Source of the DNA: Oscillospiraceae bacterium
GTDB lineage: Bacteria; Bacillota; Clostridia; Oscillospirales; Ruminococcaceae
Direction of reading: 5' to 3'
DNA: 64,000 nt
Assembly (NCBI GenBank): GCA_016288755.1
Contig: JAEELE010000137.1
Location: 62,001 to 126,000 of the forward strand
The position numbers and the translations under genes are program-made. Shown one piece after another: positions 18,949 through 28,680 of this stretch. How positions within the stretch are numbered: the stretch's first letter is position 1; each line of letters begins with the position of its first letter. The notes under the pieces are model-generated. The model was not told the origin of the DNA and did no database searches. It saw nothing but the letters and a program-made list of their open reading frames with translations.

Positions 18949-19731
18949 ATGTTGAAGCTGTTATTTTTCGGAGATGTGGTCGGCGAGGCGGGCACGGAGG
19001 TCTTCGCGAGAAAAGCACCGGTGCTGCGCCGGGAATACGGCGCTGACCTCATCATTGTCAACGGCGAGAACTCTGCGAGGGGCAACGGCATCACGCGCGA
19101 ATCCGCCGATGCGCTCTTCTCTGCGGGCGCCGATCTGATCACAACAGGCAACCACTGCTTCCGGCGGCGCTGCGATTCGCTCTTTTCCGACCCGCGCATC
19201 CTGCGTCCGGCGAATTATCCGGAGGGCGTGCCCGGAACCGGCATCTGCACAGTCGACTGCGGCAGATTCTCGCTCACCGTCATCAACCTGATGGGCACTG
19301 CCTTCATGGAGCCGCTGGACAATCCGTTTTCTGTGATCGACCGGCTGCTGGAAACCGTCAGCATGCGCAATATTCTTGTGGATTTTCATGCGGAGGCGAC
19401 TGCCGAGAAGCGCGCGATGGGCTGGTATCTCGCCGGGCGGGTCTCCGCAGTGATCGGGACGCACACGCATGTGCAGACCGCCGACGAGGAGATTCTGCGC
19501 GGACACACCGGTTATCTGACCGACGCGGGCATGACCGGTCCGTCGGAATCGGTGCTCGGGGTGCGCATCGAGGACGCTGTGACAAAGCAGCGGTTCCACA
19601 CGCCGGTGCACTTTACGGAGGCAACCGGAAGCTGCATCATCAATGCGGCAGTGCTCGAAATTGATTCCATCTCCGGCAAATGTACCAAAATCGACCGCGT
19701 ATTTATAAAAGATATCACAAAAAGTCGGTGA
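18949..19731 (+). CDS. ymdB: YmdB-family metallophosphoesterase
   Basis: 'LLFFGDVVGEAG', 'VNGENSARGNGITRESADALFSAGADLITTGNHCF', 'GTHTHVQTADEEIL', 'TDAGMTGP'. Confidence 0.93.
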   Translation: MLKLLFFGDVVGEAGTEVFARKAPVLRREYGADLIIVNGENSARGNGITRESADALFSAGADLITTGNHCFRRRCDSLFSDPRILRPANYPEGVPGTGICTVDCGRFSLTVINLMGTAFMEPLDNPFSVIDRLLETVSMRNILVDFHAEATAEKRAMGWYLAGRVSAVIGTHTHVQTADEEILRGHTGYLTDAGMTGPSESVLGVRIEDAVTKQRFHTPVHFTEATGSCIINAAVLEIDSISGKCTKIDRVFIKDITKSR

Positions 19732-19735
19732 GCGC

Positions 19736-19764
19736 TTGACATTTTTCGTGTAATGTATTATACT
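19736..19764 (+). promoter_or_regulatory. Promoter for spoVS
   Basis: TTGACA, 17-nt spacer, TATACT. Confidence 0.8.
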
Positions 19765-19857
19765 AGTATCAGCGAGCAACCACATCCGCACCAAACAGCA
19801 AAGACAAAGATACAAAACAGAAACCGCAACGATCATTCATTTCAGGAGGTAATCATC

Positions 19858-20118
19858 ATGGAAGTATTGAAGGTCTCGTCCCACTCCACGCCGAATTCCG
19901 TCGCCGGTGCAATCGCCGGTGTCATCCGCGAGCAGCATGTGGTCGAGGTGCAGGCAGTCGGCGCAGGCGCCGCCAATCAGGCGATCAAGTCCATCGCGAT
20001 CGCGAGAGGCTATCTGGCTCCGATCGGCATTGACCTGATCTGCATTCCCGCGTTCGCAAGCATTGAGATCGACGGCGAGGAGCGCACAGCGATGAAGCTG
20101 ATCTGCGAGCCGCGCTGA
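19858..20118 (+). CDS. spoVS: Stage V sporulation protein S
   Basis: 'MEVLKVSSHSTPNSVAGAIAGVIRE...VQAVGAGAANQAIKSIAIARGYLAP' near-canonical SpoVS. Confidence 0.95.
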   Translation: MEVLKVSSHSTPNSVAGAIAGVIREQHVVEVQAVGAGAANQAIKSIAIARGYLAPIGIDLICIPAFASIEIDGEERTAMKLICEPR

Positions 20119-20133
20119 GCAACCGGTTATTTC

Positions 20134-20165
20134 AGCCGCATTCGGTAATTCGGATGCGGCTTTTT
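20134..20165 (+). terminator. Intrinsic terminator after spoVS
   Basis: AGCCGCATTC-GGTAATTC-GGATGCGGCT followed by TTTTTC. Confidence 0.85.
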
Positions 20166-20239
20166 CTTGCTTTTCAGACAAATAGTTTTCGATCGCGCTG
20201 CGGCTTGACAGTGAAATGCTACAAGATTCCTGCAAATCA

Positions 20240-20287
20240 TTGATTTTTCAGGAAAACTGTGATATGATATCGATTAGCAATAGCTAA
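20240..20287 (+). promoter_or_regulatory. Promoter plus candidate operator for ABC transporter
   Basis: TTGATT (20240-20245), 17-nt spacer, TATGAT (20263-20268), then perfect inverted repeat TTAGC-AATA-GCTAA (20274-20287) at the predicted start site. Confidence 0.6.
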
Positions 20288-20320
20288 CACGAGGACATTC
20301 AGAAAGGACAGGTGCTTATC

Positions 20321-21019
20321 ATGTTTCTTGAAATCAGCGGAATCCGGAAGAGCTTCGGCGAGGGCGAGAGCCGCGTCGAGGTGCTCAGGGGGATCGATGT
20401 CGGCATCGAAAAGGGCGAATTCTGTGTCCTGCTCGGACCGTCCGGCTCGGGCAAATCCACGCTGCTCAACATCATCGGCGGCATCGACAGCGCGGACAGC
20501 GGCTATATCGCGATCAACGGTGAGAAGACTGCGGATATGAACGACCGTGCCCTGACGCGCTACCGGCGCAGGCATCTCGGGTACATTTTCCAGATGTATA
20601 ACCTGATCCCGAATCTCAATATCAAGGAGAATGTCGAGGTCGGCGCCTATCTCAGCGAAAAGCCGCTGAACACCGATGAAATCCTCAAAACCCTCGGGCT
20701 CTACGAGCACCGGCACAAGCTGCCGAATCAGCTCTCCGGCGGACAGCAGCAGCGCACCGCGATTGGGCGCGCGATCGTCAAGAACCCCGATATCCTGCTC
20801 TGTGATGAGCCGACCGGCGCCCTCGACTACAACACCTCCAAGGAGATCCTCAAGCTGATCGAGGAGGTCAATCAGAAATACGGCTGCACGGTCATCATGG
20901 TGACGCACAATGCGGCAATTGCGGGCATGGCAGACCGCGTCATCAAGCTGCGCGACGGGCAGATTCGCAAGAACACCCGCAACGAGCACAAGATTCCCGC
21001 TTCCGAGCTGGACTGGTAA
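20321..21019 (+). CDS. ABC transporter ATP-binding protein (MacB/LolD-type)
   Basis: Walker A '[13 protein letters not shown]', signature '[15 protein letters not shown]', Walker B '[12 protein letters not shown]'. Confidence 0.95.
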   Translation: MFLEISGIRKSFGEGESRVEVLRGIDVGIEKGEFCVLLGPSGSGKSTLLNIIGGIDSADSGYIAINGEKTADMNDRALTRYRRRHLGYIFQMYNLIPNLNIKENVEVGAYLSEKPLNTDEILKTLGLYEHRHKLPNQLSGGQQQRTAIGRAIVKNPDILLCDEPTGALDYNTSKEILKLIEEVNQKYGCTVIMVTHNAAIAGMADRVIKLRDGQIRKNTRNEHKIPASELDW

Positions 21020-21030
21020 GGAGGCTGCGC

Positions 21031-23376
21031 ATGAGAAATCCCCTGACAAAACGCCTCCCCCGTGAGCTCAGAACAGGGCTGGGCAAATATGCGGTGATCT
21101 TCATCGCGATCACCGGCATGATCGCATTTGTCTCCGGCTTTCTGGTCGCGAGCAATTCGATGGTCACAGCCTATCACGACAGCTTTGAGACCTACCGCAT
21201 CGAGGACGGCAATATTGAATTCTCTGAGATTCCCGACGAAGAGACGCTGAACGCCCTCGCGGACGGCAAGCTCGATTTCTATGAGAATTTCTACAAGGAG
21301 GAGCCGACTGCGGAGGTCGACAGCACGCTGCGCATCTTCCGCAAGCGCACACAGGTCGATCTGGAATGCCTGATGTCCGGCGCATTTCCCGCAAGTGCGG
21401 ACGAAATCGCAATCGACCGGCTCTATGCGGAGAACAACGGGCTTTCCGTCGGCGACACACTGACGGTCGCGCGGCAGAAGCTGACCGTCTCCGGCTTTGT
21501 CGCACTGACGGATTACAGCGCACTGTTCTCGAGCGCTGCGGACATGATGTTCGATGCCAAGCGCTTCGGTGTCGCGATCATGACGGATGAAGGCTATGAT
21601 GCCATCCGCGATACGCATCTGCATTTCAGCTATGCTTGGGTGTGGTGCGACAAGCCCGCCGACGACAGGGCTGCCAAAAAGCTGTCGGACGGTTTTCTTG
21701 AGCATGTCGCCGACACGCTCAAGGCAAAGGCGGAAGCGGATGCCGAAGCGGCGGTCAGGGCGGCGATGGAGCGCGGCGAGGACCCGGCAGCGGTCAGAAT
21801 GCCCGATTTCCTCACTGTAGAAAACTATATCCCCGCCTTCTCCAATCAGGCGATCATCTTCGCGGGCGACGACATGAGCGGCGATGCGATGATGTTCACG
21901 ATCTTCCTCTACATCCTCGTCGCGATCATTGCATTCATCATGGCTGTCACTGCCTCCAACACGATCACGGCGGAGGCAAATGTCATCGGCACGCTGCGCG
22001 CCACGGGCTATTCCCGCGCCGCACTGACACGGCATTATATGATCATGCCGGTCGCGGTCACGCTGGTCGCTGCGATCATCGGCAATGTGCTCGGCTATAC
22101 GCTTCTGAAGGAGCACATGGCCGCGATGTACTACAACAGCTACTGCCTGACGACCTACAAAACCCTCTGGAATGCCGATGCGCTGATCGAGACGACCGTT
22201 ATTCCGGTCATTCTCATGGTACTGATCAATTTCCTTGTCATCCGCTCGAAAATGCGCCTGTCGCCGCTGAAATTCATGCGCGGCGAGCTGAGCACCTCCA
22301 GACGCAGGAAGGCATTCCGGCTCAACACGAAAATCCCGATCATGCACCGCTTCCGCCTGCGCGTGCTGTTCCAGAATCTCCCGAATTATCTGGTGCTGGC
22401 ATTCGGAATCTTTCTCGCGAATTTCGTTCTGCTGTTCGGCGTCATGTTCGAGCCGATGCTCGCGAACATCAGGGATACGATCGTTGATAACATGATCGCG
22501 GACTATCAGTATATGCTGAAAACGCCGGAGGAGGCAGAGGAGGAGAGCGCCGAGAAATTCCAGTTCTGCACGCTGCAGACGCCTGAGGGCAGACTTCCCG
22601 CCGAGGGTGTTTCGGTCTTCGGCTTCCCGCAGGACAGCCGCTACTGCCCCGCAAAGCCTGACGGCAGCGCGGTCGTCATCTCCAACTGCTACGCCGAAAA
22701 GCACAGGGTCTCCGTCGGCGACACGGTCACACTGGAGGAGCAGTATTCCGACGGCAGCTATCAGTTCAGAGTCTCCGACGTGGTCTACTACCCTGCCGGG
22801 CTTGCCGTGTTCATGACCGATACGCAGTTCTGCGAGGTCTTTGACAGGGAGCCGGACTATTACACCGGCTACTTCTCCGACAAACCGCTTTCCTCGCTCG
22901 ACGAGGACAATGTTGCAGCGTGCATCACCGCAAGCGATATGACCAAGGTCTCCGACCAGCTCATGCGCTCGATGGGCTCGATTGCGCAGGGCTTTCAGGT
23001 GTTTGCGGTGATCATGTTCCTGCTGCTGATGTATCTGCTGGCGAAGATCATCATCGAGCGCAACAGTCAGGCGATCTCGATGACGAAGATCCTCGGCTAC
23101 AGCAACCGCGAGATCAGCAGCCTCTACAGCACGGCGACCACTGTTGTGGTGCTGGTCTCAGTGGTCGGCACGGTTTTCCTCTGCAATTCGCTGATGGAAT
23201 ATGTGCTGCACGTTGCCATGTCGCGCTATCCGGGCTGGTATGAGTATATCGCGGACTACAGGCAGCTTGGGCTGATGATCGTGCTGGGGCTCTGCTCCTA
23301 TCTGATCATTTCGGCACTGCTGATGCTCAAGATTCGCCGCATCCCGATGAGCGACGCGCTCAAGCATCAGGAATAA
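21031..23376 (+). CDS. ABC transporter permease, FtsX/MacB family
   Basis: 781 aa, TM segments with FtsX-like domains ('VLGYTLLKEHMAAMYY', 'MTKILGYSNREISSLY'), directly after the ATPase. Confidence 0.9.
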   Translation: MRNPLTKRLPRELRTGLGKYAVIFIAITGMIAFVSGFLVASNSMVTAYHDSFETYRIEDGNIEFSEIPDEETLNALADGKLDFYENFYKEEPTAEVDSTLRIFRKRTQVDLECLMSGAFPASADEIAIDRLYAENNGLSVGDTLTVARQKLTVSGFVALTDYSALFSSAADMMFDAKRFGVAIMTDEGYDAIRDTHLHFSYAWVWCDKPADDRAAKKLSDGFLEHVADTLKAKAEADAEAAVRAAMERGEDPAAVRMPDFLTVENYIPAFSNQAIIFAGDDMSGDAMMFTIFLYILVAIIAFIMAVTASNTITAEANVIGTLRATGYSRAALTRHYMIMPVAVTLVAAIIGNVLGYTLLKEHMAAMYYNSYCLTTYKTLWNADALIETTVIPVILMVLINFLVIRSKMRLSPLKFMRGELSTSRRRKAFRLNTKIPIMHRFRLRVLFQNLPNYLVLAFGIFLANFVLLFGVMFEPMLANIRDTIVDNMIADYQYMLKTPEEAEEESAEKFQFCTLQTPEGRLPAEGVSVFGFPQDSRYCPAKPDGSAVVISNCYAEKHRVSVGDTVTLEEQYSDGSYQFRVSDVVYYPAGLAVFMTDTQFCEVFDREPDYYTGYFSDKPLSSLDEDNVAACITASDMTKVSDQLMRSMGSIAQGFQVFAVIMFLLLMYLLAKIIIERNSQAISMTKILGYSNREISSLYSTATTVVVLVSVVGTVFLCNSLMEYVLHVAMSRYPGWYEYIADYRQLGLMIVLGLCSYLIISALLMLKIRRIPMSDALKHQE

Positions 23377-23548
23377 GCATCCGAAAGAAGGCTCTTTGTG
23401 AGCTCTCTTTCTGTATTATGCACAGAATTAAAGCTGTGAAACTGTGCAACACGACGAAAATCGCGAAAAATCATGAGGATTAAGAGGGTTTTTGCCGCCT
23501 TTTGCGGTATATTTGGATGAAAGCGAACGAAAATCGGGAGGGAATAGC

Positions 23549-24544
23549 ATGACTGTCCGCGAACAGACCGAAGCCTACGAAAATCAATGGCTCAGTCCGC
23601 TTGCCTGCCGCGCAGATGCCGCCGTGCGGCTGCGGAAGGAGGAGCCCTGTCCGCTGCGCACGGAATTTCAGCGGGACCGCGACCGCATTCTGCACTGCTC
23701 TGCCTTTCGGCGCTTAAAGCGAAAAACGCAGGTGTTTCTGTCTCCGATCGGCGACCACTACCGCACCCGCCTGACGCACACACTGGAGGTCGCACAGATC
23801 GCGCGCACCATGTCGCGGGCACTGCGGCTCAATGAGGACCTGACCGAGGCAATCGCGCTCGGGCATGACCTCGGGCACTCCCCCTTCGGGCACGCCGGCG
23901 AGGCAGCGCTCAACAGCGTCTGCCCCTACGGCTACAAGCACTATATTCAGAGCGTCCGCGTCGTGCACTATATTGAGAAGGACGGGCGCGGGCTCAACCT
24001 CACCGCACAGGTCAAGAACGGCATCGCCTGCCACACCAACCGCATCGCATCGACGCTGGAGGGCAATATCGTGCGGCTCGCCGACCGCATCGCCTATATC
24101 AACCACGATATCGACGACGCCATCCGCGGCGGCATCCTCAGCGAGCACGACCTCCCCGCGGACTGCGTTGCAGTGCTCGGTGATACGAAATCCAAGCGCA
24201 TCACCGCGATGATCAGCTCAGTCGTCGAGCACGGCTGCGGCGAGACCGTCGACATGATGCCGGAGATCCGTGCCGCGCACGACAAGCTCCATTCGTTCCT
24301 CTATGCCAATGTGTACTCTAACTCCAAAGCGAAATCGGAGGATCACAAGGCACAGGAGCTGATCGTCCGCCTCTACCGCCATTTCCGGGAGCACCCCGAG
24401 GAGCTCCCCGACCAATACAAGGATATCGCCAAGCGCTATGCGGTCGACCGCGCCGTCTGCGATTATATCGCAGGCATGAGCGATGACTACGCGATCTGGA
24501 CCTATGAGAGACTGTTTGTCCCGCGTTCATGGGATGTGCGGTAA
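23549..24544 (+). CDS. dgt: Deoxyguanosinetriphosphate triphosphohydrolase (dGTPase-like HD protein)
   Basis: 'DRDRILHCSAFRRLKRKTQVF', 'RTRLTHTLEVAQIARTMSRAL', HD 'IALGHDLGHSPFGHAGE'. Confidence 0.94.
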   Translation: MTVREQTEAYENQWLSPLACRADAAVRLRKEEPCPLRTEFQRDRDRILHCSAFRRLKRKTQVFLSPIGDHYRTRLTHTLEVAQIARTMSRALRLNEDLTEAIALGHDLGHSPFGHAGEAALNSVCPYGYKHYIQSVRVVHYIEKDGRGLNLTAQVKNGIACHTNRIASTLEGNIVRLADRIAYINHDIDDAIRGGILSEHDLPADCVAVLGDTKSKRITAMISSVVEHGCGETVDMMPEIRAAHDKLHSFLYANVYSNSKAKSEDHKAQELIVRLYRHFREHPEELPDQYKDIAKRYAVDRAVCDYIAGMSDDYAIWTYERLFVPRSWDVR

Positions 24545-24574
24545 GCGATTCTGCGAGAAAGGAGGCAGCGGCTC

Positions 24575-26338
24575 ATGCTGCCGCAGGATTTTCTCTATCA
24601 GCTGAAGGCTGCAAACCCGATCGAGCAGGTCATGGGCAGCTATGTACGGCTCATCCGTGCGGGCTCGGTCTACAAATGCAACTGTCCGTTCCACTCGGAA
24701 AAAACACCGTCCTGCGTGGTGTATGCGCAGTCGCAGGATCAACATTTTTACTGCTTCGGCTGCCATGTCGGCGGCGATGTGATCACCTTCATCATGAAGA
24801 TCGAAAACGTCGGCTACATGGACGCGGTGCAGACGCTTGCCGACCGCGCCGGGCTGACCGTCCCGCGCGACAATTCCGACAACGGCGAGGCAAGGCGCCG
24901 CATGCGCCTGCTGGAGCTCAACCGGGAGGCTGCCCGGTATTACTATAAAATGCTGACCGGACCGGACAAGCGCGGGCTCGCCTACCTCAAAGGACGCGCA
25001 CTCACGCCGGAAACGATCAAAAAATTCGGGCTGGGCTATGCCGGCGAGGGCTGGGACGGTCTGGCGGGAGCGATGCAGCAGAAGGGCTTCACCGAGGATG
25101 AGCTGGTCGCCGCGAATCTCTGCATGCGCGGCAAAAACGACCGCCTCCGTGACCGCTTCCACAGCCGCGTGATGTTTCCGATCTTCGATCAGCGCGGCAG
25201 TGTGATCGCATTCGGCGGGCGCACGCTCGAGCCCGACGGCAAGCCCAAATACCTCAACTCCACCGACACGGCGGTCTACAACAAGCGCCGCCACCTCTAC
25301 AACATCAATATCGCCGCAAAAACGCAGTCCAAGCGCGTCATTCTGGCAGAGGGCTACATGGACGTGATCTCGATCTGTCAGGGCGGCTTCTCCAATGTGA
25401 TCGCCTCGCTCGGCACCGCACTGACCGTTGAGCAGTGCCGTCTGCTGCAGCAGCACGGCTTTGAAGAGGTCATCATCGCCTATGACGATGACTTTGCCGG
25501 CAGAGACGCGACCATGCGTTCGCTGAAATCCATCCGCGCCGTCGGGCTCCGGGCATTCCGCCTGCTGCTCCACGATGCGAAGGACCCGGATGAATACATC
25601 AAGAAATTCGGCGCCGGACGCTTCCGCATTCTGCTGGAGGAAGCCCCCGATGCGATCGAATTCGAGCTCTCGCAGGCAAAAGCCGGCACTGACACCGACA
25701 CAGAGGGCGGAACCGTGCAGGCGCTGCAGAATGCCGTTCAGGTGCTTGCCGAGATCGAAAACGATCTGGAGCGGGAGGTTTACCTGTCCCGCACGGCTGC
25801 CGAATACGGAATTTCGCAGGATATTCTGAAGGCACAGGTCGAGCAGGCGATCAAACGGAAACAGAAGACCCAAAAGCAGGAGCAGTGGCGCGCGCTGACC
25901 AATGCGCCGATGCTGCCCGACCCGGTCGCGCCGGACGCCGCCGGAAAAATGCGCTATTACAAGGCGGAGGAGCTGATTCTCGCATATCTCTTCCGGTTTC
26001 CGGACGAGCTGCCCCTCGTTGAGCAGATCATCCCGCCGGAGGAATTTGTCACCGATCTGCACCGCCGTATTTATCGGCATTTAGCGGGCAAACTGCATGA
26101 GGGGTATCCCTTTTCGATCTCTCTCTTTTCCGGGGATTTCACACCGGATGAGATGGGCAGAATCACCGGGATCGAGGCGGAATATTCGATGCTCAGAGAG
26201 TTTTCTGAGAAATCGGTCAGAGATTGTGCCGCCATTCTCCGCGAGGAGATCATCAATGCACAGGACGCAGACCGGCTCGGCGACGACGACTGGTCCGCGC
26301 AGATGGAGCAGCTTCGCAGGAAGAAGCTGTCAACATAA
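24575..26338 (+). CDS. dnaG: DNA primase
   Basis: CHC2 zinc finger 'CNCPFHSEKTPSCVVYAQSQDQHFYCFGCHVGGDVITF'; TOPRIM 'VILAEGYMDVISICQGGFSNVIASLGTALT'. Confidence 0.95.
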   Translation: MLPQDFLYQLKAANPIEQVMGSYVRLIRAGSVYKCNCPFHSEKTPSCVVYAQSQDQHFYCFGCHVGGDVITFIMKIENVGYMDAVQTLADRAGLTVPRDNSDNGEARRRMRLLELNREAARYYYKMLTGPDKRGLAYLKGRALTPETIKKFGLGYAGEGWDGLAGAMQQKGFTEDELVAANLCMRGKNDRLRDRFHSRVMFPIFDQRGSVIAFGGRTLEPDGKPKYLNSTDTAVYNKRRHLYNINIAAKTQSKRVILAEGYMDVISICQGGFSNVIASLGTALTVEQCRLLQQHGFEEVIIAYDDDFAGRDATMRSLKSIRAVGLRAFRLLLHDAKDPDEYIKKFGAGRFRILLEEAPDAIEFELSQAKAGTDTDTEGGTVQALQNAVQVLAEIENDLEREVYLSRTAAEYGISQDILKAQVEQAIKRKQKTQKQEQWRALTNAPMLPDPVAPDAAGKMRYYKAEELILAYLFRFPDELPLVEQIIPPEEFVTDLHRRIYRHLAGKLHEGYPFSISLFSGDFTPDEMGRITGIEAEYSMLREFSEKSVRDCAAILREEIINAQDADRLGDDDWSAQMEQLRRKKLST

Positions 26339-26358
26339 AGTAGGAGGATGTATCAACA

Positions 26359-27420
26359 ATGGCAGATGAAGAAAAGCGCATGGAACGTCTTGAGCAGATT
26401 CTGGAAAAGGCAAAGGCTGCGAACGGCAAGATCACGATGACCGAGGTGCAGGACGCTGCAGAGACACTCGATCTGAATCTCGATCAGATCATGGAACGGT
26501 GCGCCGTGCTGCAGATTGAGCTGGTCGATGACCCGACCGTCGACGACATGGAGGACCCGACCGCCGCAATGTCCTCCGACGAGATCGCGAACGACGACTC
26601 TGTGAAAATCTACCTCAAGGAGATCGGGCGCGTGGCGCTGCTCTCTGCCGATGAGGAAACAGAGCTCGCAAAGCGCCTTGCCGCAAATCCGCACGACGAG
26701 CCCGCCAGACAGCGGCTTGCAGAGGCGAATCTGCGCCTTGTCGTCAGCATCGCGAAAAAGTACGTCGGGCGCGGCATGCAGTTCCTCGACCTCATTCAGG
26801 AGGGCAACATGGGTCTGCTCAAGGCGGTCGACAAGTTCGACTACACCAAGGGCTTCAAGTTCTCGACCTATGCGACGTGGTGGATCAGACAGGCGATCAC
26901 CAGAGCACTGGCGGATCAGGCGCGCACCATCCGCATCCCCGTGCACATGGTCGAGAGCATCACGAAGGTGAAGAAAATCTCCAGCCAGATTCTGCACGAG
27001 ACCGGTCAGGAGGCAAGCCCCGAGGAGATCGCAAGAAAGCTCGAGATGCCGGTCGAGAAGGTTCTGGAGATCATGCGCATCGCGCAGGACCCCGTATCGC
27101 TGGAAACACCGGTCGGCGAGGAGGAGGACAGCCATCTCGGCGATTTCATTCCGGACGATCAGGCACCCTCGCCGGATGAGGCAGCCTCCAACGCAATGCT
27201 CAAGGAGCAGCTCGACGAGGTGCTCGCGACGCTGACCGAGCGCGAGGCAAAGGTCATGCGCATGCGCTACGGGCTCGAGAACGGCAGACAGCAGACGCTC
27301 GAGGACGTCGGCAAGGCACTGGGCGTCACGAGAGAGCGCATCCGCCAGATCGAGGCAAAGGCGCTCCGCAAGCTCAAGCATTACAGCCGCAGCAAGAAGC
27401 TGCAGGGCTATATTGACTGA
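26359..27420 (+). CDS. rpoD: Primary-type RNA polymerase sigma factor RpoD/SigA (paralogue 1)
   Basis: Regions 1.2-4.2: '[15 protein letters not shown]', '[39 protein letters not shown]', '[41 protein letters not shown]'. Confidence 0.95.
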   Translation: MADEEKRMERLEQILEKAKAANGKITMTEVQDAAETLDLNLDQIMERCAVLQIELVDDPTVDDMEDPTAAMSSDEIANDDSVKIYLKEIGRVALLSADEETELAKRLAANPHDEPARQRLAEANLRLVVSIAKKYVGRGMQFLDLIQEGNMGLLKAVDKFDYTKGFKFSTYATWWIRQAITRALADQARTIRIPVHMVESITKVKKISSQILHETGQEASPEEIARKLEMPVEKVLEIMRIAQDPVSLETPVGEEEDSHLGDFIPDDQAPSPDEAASNAMLKEQLDEVLATLTEREAKVMRMRYGLENGRQQTLEDVGKALGVTRERIRQIEAKALRKLKHYSRSKKLQGYID

Positions 27421-27458
27421 TTCCGCATATGCAGTGCATTCCGAAAGGAGGACTTCAA

Positions 27459-28538
27459 ATGGCAGAGATCAATCAGCAAAAGGTCGAACAGCTGCTGGAG
27501 CGCGTAAAGGCATCCGGCAAACTCGTGCAGCACGAAATCGACAACGCCTTTCTTGAACAGGAGTTTACCGACGAGGAGATCAGCCTGTTCTACGAGCGCT
27601 GCAATGCGCTGAATCTGGAAATGCCCGAGGAGGAGCTGCTGGACGACGAGATCGAGACCCGGCTCGACGCAGAGGATGCAATGGCACTCGACAGCGGGCA
27701 GTCGCCGGATGACCCGGTCAAGATTTACCTCAAGGAGATCGGGCGCATCCCGCTGCTCTCCGCTGAGGAGGAAACGGAGCTCGCAAGGCGTCTTGCCGAG
27801 AATCCCAACGACAAGGAGGCAAAGCAGCGGCTCTCTGAGGCGAATCTGCGCCTTGTCGTCAGCATCGCGAAGAAGTACGTCGGGCGCGGCATGCAGTTCC
27901 TCGACCTCATTCAGGAGGGCAACATGGGTCTGCTCAAGGCGGTCGACAAATTCGACTACACCAAGGGCTTCAAGTTCTCGACCTACGCGACATGGTGGAT
28001 CCGTCAGTCGATCACCCGTGCGATTGCCGATCAGGCGCGCACCATCCGCATTCCGGTACATATGGTCGAGACGATCACCCGCGTGAAGAAGGCTTCGAGC
28101 CAGCTGCTGCACATCAACGGCAAGGAGCCGACCGAGGAGGAGATCGCGGATTTCCTCGGCATGTCCGTCGACAAGGTGCGCGAGGTCATGCGCATCGCAC
28201 AGGAGCCGGTGTCGCTCGAAACGCCGATCGGCGAGGAGGACGACAGCCACCTCGGCGACTTTATCCCCGACGATCAGGCGCTCTCGCCGGACGAAGCCGC
28301 CGCAAAGGTGATGCTCCGTCAGCAGCTCGAAGCGGTGCTCTCGACGCTGAGCGAACGCGAGGCAGAGGTGCTCCGCATGCGCTACGGGCTCGACGACGAC
28401 CCGCCCCGCACGCTGGAGGACGTCGGCAAGGCACTCGGCGTCACGAGAGAGCGCGTCCGGCAGATCGAGGTCAAGGCGCTGCGCAAGCTCCGCCACCCGA
28501 GCCGCAGCCGTCAGGTCAAGGATTTCCGCGAGACGTAA
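27459..28538 (+). CDS. Primary-type RNA polymerase sigma factor RpoD/SigA (paralogue 2)
   Basis: Same architecture as the preceding gene: '[15 protein letters not shown]', '[39 protein letters not shown]', '[42 protein letters not shown]'; start 27459 after AAAGGAGG. Confidence 0.94.
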   Translation: MAEINQQKVEQLLERVKASGKLVQHEIDNAFLEQEFTDEEISLFYERCNALNLEMPEEELLDDEIETRLDAEDAMALDSGQSPDDPVKIYLKEIGRIPLLSAEEETELARRLAENPNDKEAKQRLSEANLRLVVSIAKKYVGRGMQFLDLIQEGNMGLLKAVDKFDYTKGFKFSTYATWWIRQSITRAIADQARTIRIPVHMVETITRVKKASSQLLHINGKEPTEEEIADFLGMSVDKVREVMRIAQEPVSLETPIGEEDDSHLGDFIPDDQALSPDEAAAKVMLRQQLEAVLSTLSEREAEVLRMRYGLDDDPPRTLEDVGKALGVTRERVRQIEVKALRKLRHPSRSRQVKDFRET

Positions 28539-28608
28539 TTTCACTGCAAAAAGCCGGGCGGCAAACGTCCGGCTTTGCCTGTCTGCTGTCATTTCTTGCA
28601 TTTGCCTA

Positions 28609-28637
28609 TTGCGTTTTTTGCGCTGATGTGGTATAAT
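28609..28637 (+). promoter_or_regulatory. Promoter for metG
   Basis: TTGCGT, 17-nt spacer ending TGTGG, TATAAT. Confidence 0.7.
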
Positions 28638-28680
28638 ATAGAGTATACTGATTTTCAGAATCACAGAGGAGGCAGTTATC

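Noticed and set aside
20872-22704. 610-aa minus-strand ORF opposite the ABC permease
   Set aside because: His/Asp/Arg-rich translation without domains; shadow of the permease CDS.
23425-23465. ATGCACAGAA upstream of dgt resembling the conserved LRR leader motif
   Set aside because: Only ~10 nt match, lacking GGCGAATT and TTGACA context; likely chance.
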